Shown: positions 48,333 through 57,534 of the stretch, in pieces | How the letters are laid out: each line of letters opens with the position of its first letter | How positions within the stretch are numbered: the stretch's first letter is position 1 | Origin: Pseudorhodobacter wandonensis | GTDB lineage: Bacteria; Pseudomonadota; Alphaproteobacteria; Rhodobacterales; Rhodobacteraceae | Length of the DNA stretch: 64,000 nt | Assembly: GCF_001202035.1 (NCBI RefSeq) | Contig: NZ_LGHT01000027.1 | Location: 1 to 64,000, forward strand | Reading direction: 5' to 3' | Program-made: the position numbers and the translations under genes | The notes under the pieces: generated by a model | The model's input: only the letters and a program-made list of their open reading frames with translations | What the model was told of the DNA's origin: nothing | The model's database searches: none

Positions 48333-48986
48333 ATGACCCTCTCAGCCATCCAATCCCGCGTGATTTCCGCCTGCGACTCTGCGGGCCGCGACCCTTCCTC
48401 GGTAACCCTGATTGCCGTCTCAAAAGTTCAGCCCCTAGATCGCGTCCGCGCTGTTCTATCCGCCGGCCACAGGGTTTTTGGCGAAAATTACGTTCAGGAA
48501 TCACAGGCGAAATGGCCCGACCTGCGCGCCGAATTCGGCCCCGTTCAGGTCCATATGATCGGCCCACTCCAAACCAACAAAGCCAAGCCGGCGGTCGAGC
48601 TTTTCGATGCGATCCACACCCTCGACCGGCCTTCTCTGGCCACCAAACTTGCCAACCTCGCCCAATCGCGCGGCATCAGCCCCGACCTTTTCATCCAGAT
48701 CAATATCGGCTCCGAGCCGCAAAAGGCAGGCGTTTTGCCGGCCGATGCCGACGCTTTCATCGCCTCGGCCCGCGCGCTCGATCTGCCGATTTCCGGCTTG
48801 ATGTGCATCCCCCCCGAAGCCGAAAACAGCACGCCGCATTTTCAAGCCCTTGCCAAAATCGCGGCCAACAACGGGCTGACCGGCCTTTCGATGGGGATGA
48901 GCAGCGATTTCGAGGCCGCAATCACAGCCGGTGCCACCCATATCCGCGTTGGGTCCGCCATTTTCGGCGAGCGCAGCTATAGCTAG
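48333..48986 (+). CDS. YggS/PLPBP-family pyridoxal-phosphate protein
   Basis: 217 aa. TIM-barrel PLP-binding protein: PLP Lys in LIAVSKVQ, FGENYVQE, HMIGPLQTNK, the Arg-binding LSMGMSSDFEAAI and GSAIFGER. PLP homeostasis protein rather than an enzyme. Start ATG 48333. The 3' end overlaps the convergent L,D-transpeptidase gene by four bases. Confidence 0.94.
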   Translation: MTLSAIQSRVISACDSAGRDPSSVTLIAVSKVQPLDRVRAVLSAGHRVFGENYVQESQAKWPDLRAEFGPVQVHMIGPLQTNKAKPAVELFDAIHTLDRPSLATKLANLAQSRGISPDLFIQINIGSEPQKAGVLPADADAFIASARALDLPISGLMCIPPEAENSTPHFQALAKIAANNGLTGLSMGMSSDFEAAITAGATHIRVGSAIFGERSYS

Positions 48987-49489
48987 GAGTCGCGCACAAT
49001 CAGCCGCGCCCCAAACTGAACCCGCGCCGCGATCCACATCAGATCGGCAGGGGCAAACGCCACGCAACCTGCGGTCGGATAGCCGATCCGCCGCCATTGA
49101 TGCAGAAAAATCGCCGAGCCGCGCCCCGGCACAGCCTCGGGCCAGTTCCAATCAGTCATCATAACCAAATCATACAACGGGTCGGCGCGGCGCATGGTCT
49201 CATGGCTGAACGGATGGGGCGCGCGGACCAAACGGTTGTACATTGGGTCGCCCACATCATCCGACCATAAATCGCCCAGCCGTATAGGCCGCGCCCAGTT
49301 GGGCAGGGCTGCCCCACGCAGCCGATCAGGCCGGTAAAACATGCCTGCAATGCGGTGAATACCGACTGGCGTCGCGCCGTCACCTTCGCGTTTATTTGCC
49401 GTAATCCCGCCCCGCCCGATCGTGCAGGGAAAACGGCGGCCGGCAAAACGCAGACCAGTGGGCGTTAGCACAAGGTCATCCACGCTCAT
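48983..49489 (-). CDS. L,D-transpeptidase (YkuD) family protein
   Basis: 168 aa. Catalytic block [20 protein letters not shown] contains the conserved His and Cys (GYPTAGC; Ser of SxGC replaced by Thr-Ala context). The N-terminus [20 protein letters not shown] matches the short YkuD subfamily. No obvious signal peptide, which is odd for a peptidoglycan enzyme. Start overlaps the ribA stop by four bases. Confidence 0.88.
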   Translation of the reverse strand: MSVDDLVLTPTGLRFAGRRFPCTIGRGGITANKREGDGATPVGIHRIAGMFYRPDRLRGAALPNWARPIRLGDLWSDDVGDPMYNRLVRAPHPFSHETMRRADPLYDLVMMTDWNWPEAVPGRGSAIFLHQWRRIGYPTAGCVAFAPADLMWIAARVQFGARLIVRDS

Positions 49490-50568
49490 AGAATATGGCC
49501 CGATTTTGCAGCTTTGGTTGCCAGATAGCCCGCGTTCTGATCGGTTTTACCCACCCGCAGCGGCACGCGCTCGGTGACGTCAATCCCCATCGCCTGCATC
49601 ATATTGATTTTGGCAGGGTTATTGGTCAGCAGCCGCACCGCTGAAAACCCGAGACTGCGCAGCATATCAGCCCCAAGCCGGAAATCACGCTCGTCGTCTT
49701 CAAAACCCAGCCGATGATTGGCCTCAACCGTATCGAACCCCTGATCCTGCAAGGAATAGGCCCGCATCTTATTCGCCAGCCCGATGCCGCGGCCCTCTTG
49801 ATTCAGGTAAAGCAGAATGCCCGCACCTTCGGCCCCCATCTGGGTAAGGGCGGCGTGCAGTTGCGGGCCGCAATCGCATTTCAGGCTGCCCAAGACATCG
49901 CCGGTAAAACAGGCTGAATGCAGGCGGGCGAGGACAGGCTTTGTGCGGTCGGGGCGACCAACTTCAATCGCATAATGCTCGGGGCCGCCATCTTCGGGGC
50001 GCAGCACATGCACGCGTCCAACCCCCGCCGCCGCCATCGGCAGGCGGGCGGCGCTCACAGGGTGCAACGGCGAATTGCGGTTCAGCTCGGGCAGAATGGC
50101 AGCCAGCGACAGGCGGGTCAGCGCCGCAAAAGCCTGCGTATCAACCGGTACAGAAACGGCAACGACTGCAGGCAACAGCGGCGCCGATTTTGCCAACAGA
50201 ATCGCCGCGCGGTGCAAATCGGCAGGGCCATCGCGCAGGCTGTGAAACGGGCCTTTCATCGGAAAGCGCAGGTCATCGGCCGGATCGGCCATTGCGCGCA
50301 GCCAGCCCAGATCGGCATCCTCAGCCACGGCAAGCCGCACAAGATCGCCATCATAGGCCGGCACTTTCAGCGTCTCGGCGCGCCGCACGGTCAGCGCCAG
50401 CACGGGCGCACCCAAGTGGCGCAGCTCGGCCAGCCGCGCAGCAGTCAGCGCCTCGACGGCGACAACCAGCAGGGCTGCCGCGCCATCGGTCAGCAAAACC
50501 GGCACGCCCATACGCATATCGCCCCGCGCACGGGTCAATTTTTCAACGATCGAAAGGCCCAGCCCCAT
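49486..50568 (-). CDS. ribA: GTP cyclohydrolase II with extra N-terminal domain
   Basis: 360 aa. C-terminal GTP cyclohydrolase II (about 165-350): zinc ligands in [31 protein letters not shown], and [10 protein letters not shown]-like [14 protein letters not shown]. The N-terminal 160 residues have no DHBP-synthase catalytic motif and are not assigned; they resemble the extension seen in alphaproteobacterial RibA. Converts GTP to the first riboflavin intermediate. Confidence 0.92.
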   Translation of the reverse strand: MGLGLSIVEKLTRARGDMRMGVPVLLTDGAAALLVVAVEALTAARLAELRHLGAPVLALTVRRAETLKVPAYDGDLVRLAVAEDADLGWLRAMADPADDLRFPMKGPFHSLRDGPADLHRAAILLAKSAPLLPAVVAVSVPVDTQAFAALTRLSLAAILPELNRNSPLHPVSAARLPMAAAGVGRVHVLRPEDGGPEHYAIEVGRPDRTKPVLARLHSACFTGDVLGSLKCDCGPQLHAALTQMGAEGAGILLYLNQEGRGIGLANKMRAYSLQDQGFDTVEANHRLGFEDDERDFRLGADMLRSLGFSAVRLLTNNPAKINMMQAMGIDVTERVPLRVGKTDQNAGYLATKAAKSGHIL

Positions 50569-50723
50569 AAATGCACCCTTATTTCACCATCCACATGTAA
50601 CCACTGTGCCGGGAAATTGAAACATACCGCCCCAAACACACACGTCCGCGTGAGAAGTTTGACGCATATCTTGCCGAAACGGTTACGCAAGCGCATCTGT
50701 TTATCAACGAAAAGGAGTTGGCA

Positions 50724-51410
50724 ATGGCACAGTTACGCAAAATCCTGTTGGTCGATGATGATGAAGACTTGCGCGAAGCGCTCAGCGAACAACTGGTTAT
50801 GACCGAGGATTTCGACGTGTTCGAGGCCGGGACGGGCGTCGAAGGCATGGAAAAGGCCAAAGCGGCCTTGTACGACCTAGTGATTCTGGATGTCGGTTTG
50901 CCCGACACCGATGGCCGAGAGCTTTGCCGTCGTATGCGCAAAGCGGGTGTGAAAAGCCCGATTCTGATGCTGACCGGCCACGATACAGATGCCGATACGA
51001 TTCTGGGCCTTGATGCCGGCGCAAATGATTACATCACCAAGCCGTTCAAATTTCCGGTGCTTCTGGCGCGTATCCGCTCGCAGTTGCGCCAGCATGAACA
51101 GTCCGAAGATGCGACTTTCCAGCTTGGGCAATACACGTTCAAGCCGGCGCAAAAAATGCTGGTGGACGAAAAGGATAAAAAGATCCGGCTGACCGAGAAA
51201 GAGACAAATATTCTTAAATATCTGTACCGTGCGTCATCCGAGGTGGTTGCCCGCGACGTGTTGCTGCATGAGGTGTGGGGCTATAATGCAGGGGTCACGA
51301 CCCATACGTTGGAAACCCATATCTACCGTTTGCGCCAGAAGATTGAGGCCGATCCATCGAACGCGGCCCTGTTGGTAACGGAATCCGGTGGGTACAGACT
51401 TGTTGCCTGA
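50724..51410 (+). CDS. cenR: OmpR/PhoB-type response regulator, CenR-like
   Basis: 228 aa from ATG 50724 with AAAGGAG upstream. Receiver: ILLVDDDEDLREAL, phosphorylation Asp in LVILDVGLPD, ANDYITKPF. Winged-helix output: LTEKETNILKYLYRAS, VWGYNAGVTTHTLETHIYRLRQKIE. The DDDEDLREALSEQL start resembles the essential envelope regulator CenR of alphaproteobacteria. No kinase gene adjacent, as usual for CenR. The name is by resemblance. Confidence 0.9.
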   Translation: MAQLRKILLVDDDEDLREALSEQLVMTEDFDVFEAGTGVEGMEKAKAALYDLVILDVGLPDTDGRELCRRMRKAGVKSPILMLTGHDTDADTILGLDAGANDYITKPFKFPVLLARIRSQLRQHEQSEDATFQLGQYTFKPAQKMLVDEKDKKIRLTEKETNILKYLYRASSEVVARDVLLHEVWGYNAGVTTHTLETHIYRLRQKIEADPSNAALLVTESGGYRLVA

Positions 51411-51701
51411 TCGCCATACTGGCATCAAAATCGGTATCTGAGGTCAACAATTTGCCGTTTTTTGATGTATAGTGAATGCATGAGTTCCCCTTGTCGCGTC
51501 GGGGTTATGGCGCGCACCTCCCTGTTGGACCTGGCCGGGCCTTTGTGCCCGGTCTTTTTTATCCGCCACTCAACGGGATTGACCTGCAGCATTCGCAAGG
51601 TGCGACCAGCGGCTTCAATCCCCGAACTGCATCGCCGCAAAGGGGTTGAGCCTGCCCCGCCCCCGCCCTAGGTTGGCGCGAAACCTGAACAGGAGCTACC
51701 C
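51411..51701. other. Intergenic region, response regulator to exonuclease III
   Basis: About 290 bases; it holds the terminator at 51533-51560 and GAACAGGAGCTACCC before the xth start. A short frame through the terminator is considered non-coding. Confidence 0.5.
51533..51560 (+). terminator. Intrinsic terminator
   Basis: GGCCGGGC/GCCCGGTC (one G-T wobble), loop CTTTGT, then six T. About 120 bases after the response-regulator stop, so that mRNA has a long 3' UTR or a small RNA ends here. Confidence 0.88.
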
Positions 51702-52490
51702 ATGTCATTTACCCTCGCCACCTGGAATATCAACTCGATCCGTCTGCGCGAAGGGTTGGTGACGCGGTTGCTGGGCGATGAGGCGCCGGATGTGCTGTGC
51801 CTGCAGGAATGCAAAAGCCCGGTTGATAAAATTCCGTTAGAGCAGTTTCAGGCGCTTGGCTACCATCACATGGTCGCGCGCGGGCAAAAGGGCTATAACG
51901 GCGTAGCGATCCTGTCGAAATTGCCGCTGATGGATGTGGGCGACCGCGATTTTGCCAACCTCGGCCATGCGCGGCATGTGGCGGCGCGGCTGGAAAACGG
52001 CGTGACCATTCATAACTGCTATGTGCCTGCGGGCGGCGATATCCCCGACCGCGCGGTCAACGAAAAATTCGGCCAAAAGCTGGATTACCTGACCGAGATG
52101 CGCGACTGGTTCCGCTGGGAAAAGCCCGCAAGCGCCATTTTGGTCGGCGACTTGAACATCGCCCCGCGCGAAGACGACGTGTGGAGCCATAAGGCCTTGC
52201 TAAAAATCGTCAGCCACACCCCGATTGAGGTGGAACACTTTAATCAGGTGATGGCGGAGGGCGACTGGCATGATGTCACCCGCGCCGATATCCCCGAGGG
52301 GCTGCTGTACAGCTGGTGGTCTTACCGCGCCAAAGACTGGGATGCCGCCGACAAAGGCCGCCGGTTAGACCATATCTGGGCCACCGGTGACATAAAGGCA
52401 TCCGCCCATTCCAGCCGCATCTTGCGCGATGTGCGCGGGTGGGAGCAGCCCAGCGACCACGCGCCGGTTTTCGCGACGTTTGATCTGTAA
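51702..52490 (+). CDS. xth: Exodeoxyribonuclease III
   Basis: 262 aa EEP-fold AP endonuclease. Motifs: LATWNINSIR, LQECK (metal Glu), YNGVAILSK, VGDLNIAP (Asp/Asn), RLDHIWAT and SDHAPVFATF. Base-excision repair. Ends one base before the convergent creA stop. Confidence 0.95.
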   Translation: MSFTLATWNINSIRLREGLVTRLLGDEAPDVLCLQECKSPVDKIPLEQFQALGYHHMVARGQKGYNGVAILSKLPLMDVGDRDFANLGHARHVAARLENGVTIHNCYVPAGGDIPDRAVNEKFGQKLDYLTEMRDWFRWEKPASAILVGDLNIAPREDDVWSHKALLKIVSHTPIEVEHFNQVMAEGDWHDVTRADIPEGLLYSWWSYRAKDWDAADKGRRLDHIWATGDIKASAHSSRILRDVRGWEQPSDHAPVFATFDL

Positions 52491-52943
52491 TCACTTGGCC
52501 TGATACAGCGGGATCGTAGACATCGAGGTTTTGGCCGACCCTTGGCTAACCTCGCTGCCATGCGCGAGGTAGATCAAGGTCTGGTTCGCCTCATCAAACA
52601 CCCGCGTCACGCGGATCGATTTGAAAATGATCGAGCGGCTTTCCTTGAAAACCTGCTCGCCGCCTTTACCCCGCGCAATATCACCCAGCGTGATCGGGCC
52701 GGTTTGCGTGCAGGAAATCGAGGTATTCGACGGGTCTTCGAACCAGTTGCCCTGTTGCAGCCGGTCGATAATCCCGCGGTCGAAATAGGCCAGATGGCAG
52801 GTGACGCCCTGCACCTTCGGGTCGTTAATGCTTTCGATAATAATGTCATTGCCAAACCAATCGACGCCCACCTCACCCACCTTTTCGGCATGGGCGGTGG
52901 TGGCCAGCATCAAAGCAAATGGTAGGCAGATGGTACGGAGCAT
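52491..52943 (-). CDS. creA: CreA family periplasmic protein
   Basis: 150 aa from ATG 52943 (AAAGGA upstream). Signal peptide MLRTICLPFALMLATTAHA. Family blocks: VGVDWFGNDIIIESINDPKV, GVTCHLAYFDRG, SISCTQTGPI and SIRVTRVFDEANQTLIYLAH. The conserved Cys pair is present. Function of CreA is unknown. Confidence 0.92.
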   Translation of the reverse strand: MLRTICLPFALMLATTAHAEKVGEVGVDWFGNDIIIESINDPKVQGVTCHLAYFDRGIIDRLQQGNWFEDPSNTSISCTQTGPITLGDIARGKGGEQVFKESRSIIFKSIRVTRVFDEANQTLIYLAHGSEVSQGSAKTSMSTIPLYQAK

Positions 52944-53083
52944 GGGCAAATTCCTTTGGGTTCAGGTATAACGCTAGGGCGTCCGTCTAGGTTCCCATCT
53001 TTACGAAAAACGCGGCCTGCGGCAATTGACATTGCAACGGCTCTCAACAACCCTCGCGCCAAGCCAACTTGCAAGGACCAACT

Positions 53084-56000
53084 ATGCGCGTGTTTTCGAT
53101 CAAAGATCGGCCTGTCCACCTCGGGCCGTTTCCGCTTGAAAGGCTTGCACGCCAAACCTCGGTTGATCTGACAGGGCTGCCCACGCCGCAGCCTTTGATC
53201 TTTCAGCACCCCGACCCCGAAAACCTGACCAATGCCATGGCGCGGTTTATGGGTATGTTTGATACCGTGCGCGATGGTGCCTTGTCGCATGGCCCTGCCG
53301 AAATCCCCGCCAGCGCCGAGGCACGGACCGAACACCTCAAGGCCGCCAGCTACTATTTCGATGCCTCGATGGTGGGCATCGCCGCCTTGCGCCCCGATCA
53401 CCACCTTGCCGCGCCACACCGCAACCCCGATATTGATGCGCTGCGGCTGGAACTGGAACAGGGTCAACCCGCCACCCATGCCGCAGGGATTGACCAGATT
53501 TATGCCGATGTGCTGGATGCCGCGCGCCTGACCCACGGCCCTGTGCCGCACCACAGCCATGCGCTTGTCTTTCTGGTCGAATACACCCGCGACCCCGCCA
53601 CAGATGAACCCGGCACAGATTGGCTGCACGGGTCGCAGGCGCATCGCGCGGCCCTTTTGGCCAATAATACCGCCGTGGTGATTTCCAGCTATCTGCGCCT
53701 GTTGGGGCATGAGGCGCGGGCCCATTCGGCCAGTACATCCGATGTGGATTTGCTGCGCTTGGCGGCCAGCGCAGGGCTGGTCGATGCCACAGGCACCGCG
53801 CCTTATGTGGACAAACGCTTTGCGTTGGCGGCGGTGACAACGACGATGGCGCTGGTGCCGGACGAACCGCTTGGCCCCGATGCGGGGCGCAACGGCTGGC
53901 ACAGCCACGGCCCTGATTGGCAGATGGGCCGCCACACGCCCCGTTCTGCCGCCACCGCCCAACCCTTTGCCAAGCGGCCGTTCCACCTTGGCCCATACCC
54001 GTTTGAAACCCTGAAACGCGTTGAAAAACCAACCACCTTTATGGATGAACCCCGCATCCCGCGTTTCCCAAAACGGGCTGAATTTTTTGCCCGCGCGCTG
54101 TTTGGCGATATGGGGAAATCGGTGCAAGAGGTGGCCAAGGGCGGCTATTACGTTGTCAAAAGCCCCATCGGCGCCTGCGCCCGCCGTGCGCTGGGGGCGC
54201 TGTTGTTGTTGCAATTCGGCGATGCCCGTGTGGCCCCGTCGCCGCGCAGCACCAACCCCCGGCGCAATGCCCAAAACCTGAAAGCCGCCAGCTATTACCT
54301 GTCGGCCGATGCTGTGGGCCTGTGCCGTGTGCCGCAATGGGCTTGGTATTCACACGGGTCCAACGGCGATGTGATCGACGCCCGCCACCCCCATGCAGTG
54401 AATCTGCTGCTTGACCAAGGCTATGACACGATGGAGGGCGCGTCTGGCGATGACTGGATTTCGGTCGCCCAGTCCATGCGCGCCTATCTGCGGTTTTCGC
54501 TGCTCGGCGGTGTGGTCGGTGAACAAATCCGCCGCATGGGCTATGACGCCCGCGTGCATTCGGTGATTGATGGCGAGGTGCTGCAGCCGCCTTTGTTGCT
54601 GCTGTCGGGGCTTGGCGAGGTGTCGCGCATTGGCGAGGTGATCCTGAACCCCTACCTTGGTCCGCGCCTGAAATCGGGCACGGTAACGACGACAATGCCG
54701 ATGGATCACGACTTGCCCATCGACTTTGGCCTGCAAACATTCTGCAATTCCTGCAACAAATGCGCACGTGAATGCCCGTCAGGCGCGATCACCGCTGGCC
54801 CCAAGTTGATGTATAACGGCTATGAAATCTGGAAATCCGACGCCGAAAAATGCACGCGCTACCGGTTGACCAATAGCGCGGGCGGCATGTGCGGCCGCTG
54901 TATGAAAACCTGCCCGTGGAACCTTGAAGGCCTGTTTTCTGAAAGCGCCTTTCGCTGGGTCGCGATGAAGGCGCCGCAAACGGCCAAGGCGCTGGCGGCG
55001 CTGGATGATAAACTGGGCCGTGGCCGCATCAACCCCGTGAAAAAATGGTGGTGGGATATTGAGCTGGACCCGAAATCCGCCCGCTATATCCGCGCCGCTG
55101 CCACCAACACGCGCGAACTGAGCCCCGAGATTGACCTGCAATACAAAGACCAAACCCTTGCGGTTTACCCCGCCGATGTGATGCCGCAGCCCTATCCGGT
55201 TATCCAACCCTTGAACCGCGAAGAGGGCATCAAACGCTACCGCGAGCTGCTGCTGCCGGAGGAGTATAAGGCGCGGCTGGCGTGCGGCGAAACCGACGGT
55301 CTTGCGCCAGCACCCCAAGCGCTGACCGAGCCGCCGGTATTCCCCGTCATCATCACCAAACGCGATGACCTCGGCCCCGATGTCGCACGGTTTGAGCTGC
55401 GCCGCGCCGATGGCTCTGACCTGCCCGCATTTGCCGCAGGCGCGCATATTGATGTGGTGATTGCCCCTGAATATCAGCGGCAATATTCGCTGGCAGGCGA
55501 CCCCACAGACCGCAGCAAATATGTGCTGGGCCTGCTGCGTGACCCGAACGGGCGGGGCGGCTCGGCCCTCATGCACCGCATCTTCCGGCAGGGGCGGCGG
55601 CTGTTCATCAGCCCGCCGCGCAACCATTTCCCGCTGGATGAAACAGCACCCTTCAGCCTGCTGATGGCTGGCGGCATCGGTGTGACACCGATGATCACCA
55701 TGGCCCACCGCCTGCATACCCTGAACCGCGACTTCGCGCTCCACTATTCCGCTGCCGATCAACAGGCCGCCGGATTTGCGGATGAACTCTCGGCGCAACC
55801 TTGGGGCAATCGCACGCATTTACACCTGTCCAAAGGCGGCCAACGCGCCGATTTGGCGGCGATTATCCCCGCCTATCGCGACGGGTTCCGGCTGTATACC
55901 TGCGGGTCAAACCGCTATATGGACGCGGTTTTCGCCGCCGCCACCGCCAAAGGCTGGCCAGAAAGCGCCTTGCTGCGCGAATATTTCACCGTGCCCGAAC

Positions 56001-56287
56001 CGCCTGATTGGGTGAACCATGATTTCACGCTGGAACTGACCAAATCAGGCAAATCCCTGCACATCCCCGCCGATAAATCCGCAACCGATGTGCTGGCCGA
56101 GGCGGGCATCCCCGTCACGACAAAATGTTCCGACGGTATCTGCGGCGTCTGTGCCGTTGCCCACCCCGCTGGTGAGGAAATCGAGCATCGCGATTACGTG
56201 CTGTCTGCCGCCGAGCGTGAAACGCGGGTAATTCTGTGCTGTTCACGCGCCAAAACGGCGGGGGGCGTGCTGCGGGTTGATCTTTAG
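53084..56287 (+). CDS. Self-sufficient reductive dehalogenase-like protein fused to flavin/2Fe-2S reductase
   Basis: 1067 aa, start ATG 53084 after AAGGACCAACT; no Tat signal or membrane anchor. The first ~640 residues are RdhA-like and internally duplicated: RPVHLGPFPLERL at 9 versus RPFHLGPYPFETL at 298, LKAASYYFDASMVGIA versus LKAASYYLSADAVGLC, and VTTTM twice. Two [4Fe-4S] sites: C554-C557-C560-C564 and C590-C603-C606-C610. From about 755 a ferredoxin-reductase-like FMN/NAD module (QYSLAGDP, LLMAGGIGVTPM, YTCGSNRYMDAVF) and C-terminal plant-type [2Fe-2S] (C1015, C1020, C1023, C1052). This matches the architecture of catabolic B12-dependent dehalogenases such as that of Nitratireductor pacificus. 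Substrate unknown; a different B12-dependent reduction is possible. Confidence 0.88.
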   Translation: MRVFSIKDRPVHLGPFPLERLARQTSVDLTGLPTPQPLIFQHPDPENLTNAMARFMGMFDTVRDGALSHGPAEIPASAEARTEHLKAASYYFDASMVGIAALRPDHHLAAPHRNPDIDALRLELEQGQPATHAAGIDQIYADVLDAARLTHGPVPHHSHALVFLVEYTRDPATDEPGTDWLHGSQAHRAALLANNTAVVISSYLRLLGHEARAHSASTSDVDLLRLAASAGLVDATGTAPYVDKRFALAAVTTTMALVPDEPLGPDAGRNGWHSHGPDWQMGRHTPRSAATAQPFAKRPFHLGPYPFETLKRVEKPTTFMDEPRIPRFPKRAEFFARALFGDMGKSVQEVAKGGYYVVKSPIGACARRALGALLLLQFGDARVAPSPRSTNPRRNAQNLKAASYYLSADAVGLCRVPQWAWYSHGSNGDVIDARHPHAVNLLLDQGYDTMEGASGDDWISVAQSMRAYLRFSLLGGVVGEQIRRMGYDARVHSVIDGEVLQPPLLLLSGLGEVSRIGEVILNPYLGPRLKSGTVTTTMPMDHDLPIDFGLQTFCNSCNKCARECPSGAITAGPKLMYNGYEIWKSDAEKCTRYRLTNSAGGMCGRCMKTCPWNLEGLFSESAFRWVAMKAPQTAKALAALDDKLGRGRINPVKKWWWDIELDPKSARYIRAAATNTRELSPEIDLQYKDQTLAVYPADVMPQPYPVIQPLNREEGIKRYRELLLPEEYKARLACGETDGLAPAPQALTEPPVFPVIITKRDDLGPDVARFELRRADGSDLPAFAAGAHIDVVIAPEYQRQYSLAGDPTDRSKYVLGLLRDPNGRGGSALMHRIFRQGRRLFISPPRNHFPLDETAPFSLLMAGGIGVTPMITMAHRLHTLNRDFALHYSAADQQAAGFADELSAQPWGNRTHLHLSKGGQRADLAAIIPAYRDGFRLYTCGSNRYMDAVFAAATAKGWPESALLREYFTVPEPPDWVNHDFTLELTKSGKSLHIPADKSATDVLAEAGIPVTTKCSDGICGVCAVAHPAGEEIEHRDYVLSAAERETRVILCCSRAKTAGGVLRVDL

Positions 56288-56303
56288 CCCGCAGCACAGC
56301 GAT

Positions 56304-57440
56304 TTACTGGCCGGGTGGGGCTGGCAAGATGGCTTTCAGCTCGGCTTCAGTCTTGCCCAGTTTTGCCGCAGCGGCGGCCAGATCGGGGGGGCCGCCTTGT
56401 GGGGTGCCCAAGGCTTGCGATAGCTCTTCGATCGTGATGCCCAGCTTTTTTGCGGCCTCGTCAAAACCGGGTGGCAAACCGCCCGCTTGGCCTGCGCGCT
56501 TGGCCCCGATGCCCGCCGCGGCTGTGGTGGTAAAGTTACCTTGCGCCTGCACGCCAACCAGACAGGGCGGCAGGTTCGGGAAATCCGTAGACGCATGGTA
56601 ATGATAGGTCCGCCCCAAGGCCGTTTCGCCAACATGGCCGTAGCAGGCGTCCAGCTCGGTCGGGGCGGTGCCATCAGGCTCGGTGCTGCCAAACATCGGA
56701 AACCCGTCAAAGGCATAGCCAAACTGCCCGCCGCTGTTTTGGGCCAGTGCACAACCGGCATCTACATGCTCGGTCGCAAAAACCGTGTCGATATCGGTCG
56801 CGGTTGCGTGCCAATGGTACCAACCGCCGGGGTCTACATGCCCGCCGCAGGTATCAAGCGCGGGCATATGGCCGGTTTGCTGGATGCTCGGCGCGTCTGA
56901 AAAAATCGGCACCCCGTCCAGCGCCACGCCCACCTTGCCCACCACACCCAGCTTGGTCGGGGTTATCGCCATAACCGGTGTAACCGGCAGGCGCATCGTG
57001 ATCTTTACGCTTTCATCCACCGAGACATTGATACAGGCATGGTCAACCGCTGGCCTTTGGGTCGCATTATCGACCGTATGCACCGTGCCATCGTCGTCAA
57101 AGAACCGATAGCCAAGCCCGTCAAGCATCCGCAGAAAATCACCATCAACGCGGTAGAGCTTGCCATTCTCGCCCGTCCAGTTCCAGATCCCGCCTTTGTC
57201 ATTCACGGTCGCAGGGCAAAATGGCCCGATCTTCAGCCCTTTGGGCATGTAATCGACTGTAAATTCATAGCATTCCGTATTGGTGCCATCCTCTAGCGTG
57301 CAATTGATCACAACCGGATGCCCGTTAAAGGCGCTTTGGTTGAATATCGTCAGGTCTGTGTGCGCGAGTGCCATGGCGGGTGCCAGAATAGGTGCACAGA
57401 TTGCCCCGGTCAGCATCAGTCGGCAGGTGAAAAGTGGCAT
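56304..57440 (-). CDS. YHYH-domain secreted protein
   Basis: 378 aa from ATG 57440 (AAGGACC upstream); signal peptide with MLTGAICAPILAPAMALAH. YHYH motif in GRTYHYHAST near residue 300, with a related GGWYHWHAT earlier, FDGFPMFGSTEPDG and Cys pairs that could be disulfides. The C-terminus has two near-repeats, (A)AKKLGITIEELSQALG and AAKLGKTEAELKAIL, which look like short helical repeats. Probably periplasmic or extracellular; metal or ligand binding is inference from the His motifs. Confidence 0.8.
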   Translation of the reverse strand: MPLFTCRLMLTGAICAPILAPAMALAHTDLTIFNQSAFNGHPVVINCTLEDGTNTECYEFTVDYMPKGLKIGPFCPATVNDKGGIWNWTGENGKLYRVDGDFLRMLDGLGYRFFDDDGTVHTVDNATQRPAVDHACINVSVDESVKITMRLPVTPVMAITPTKLGVVGKVGVALDGVPIFSDAPSIQQTGHMPALDTCGGHVDPGGWYHWHATATDIDTVFATEHVDAGCALAQNSGGQFGYAFDGFPMFGSTEPDGTAPTELDACYGHVGETALGRTYHYHASTDFPNLPPCLVGVQAQGNFTTTAAAGIGAKRAGQAGGLPPGFDEAAKKLGITIEELSQALGTPQGGPPDLAAAAAKLGKTEAELKAILPAPPGQ

Positions 57441-57461
57441 CAAAAAGGTCCTTCGGGCAGT

Positions 57462-57500
57462 GAAAAACAAAAACAGCGGCCAAACAGGGCCGCTGCTTTT
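57462..57500 (-). terminator. Intrinsic terminator after the carboxyspermidine dehydrogenase gene
   Basis: CAGCGGCC/GGCCGCTG perfect 8-bp stem (57474-57481, 57488-57495), loop of six, followed on the minus strand by GTTTTTGTTTTTC. Lies 40 bases past the stop at 57535. Confidence 0.88.
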
Positions 57501-57534
57501 ATGGTTATACGTTTGCGGCTGTTCTATCCGTCGG

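Noticed and set aside
51462-51671. Short frame across the terminator at 51533-51560
   Set aside because: It would read through a strong intrinsic terminator hairpin.
52910-54337. 475-aa minus-strand frame opposite the reductive dehalogenase-like gene
   Set aside because: Opposite a protein with clear repeats and Fe-S motifs; composition typical of a shadow.
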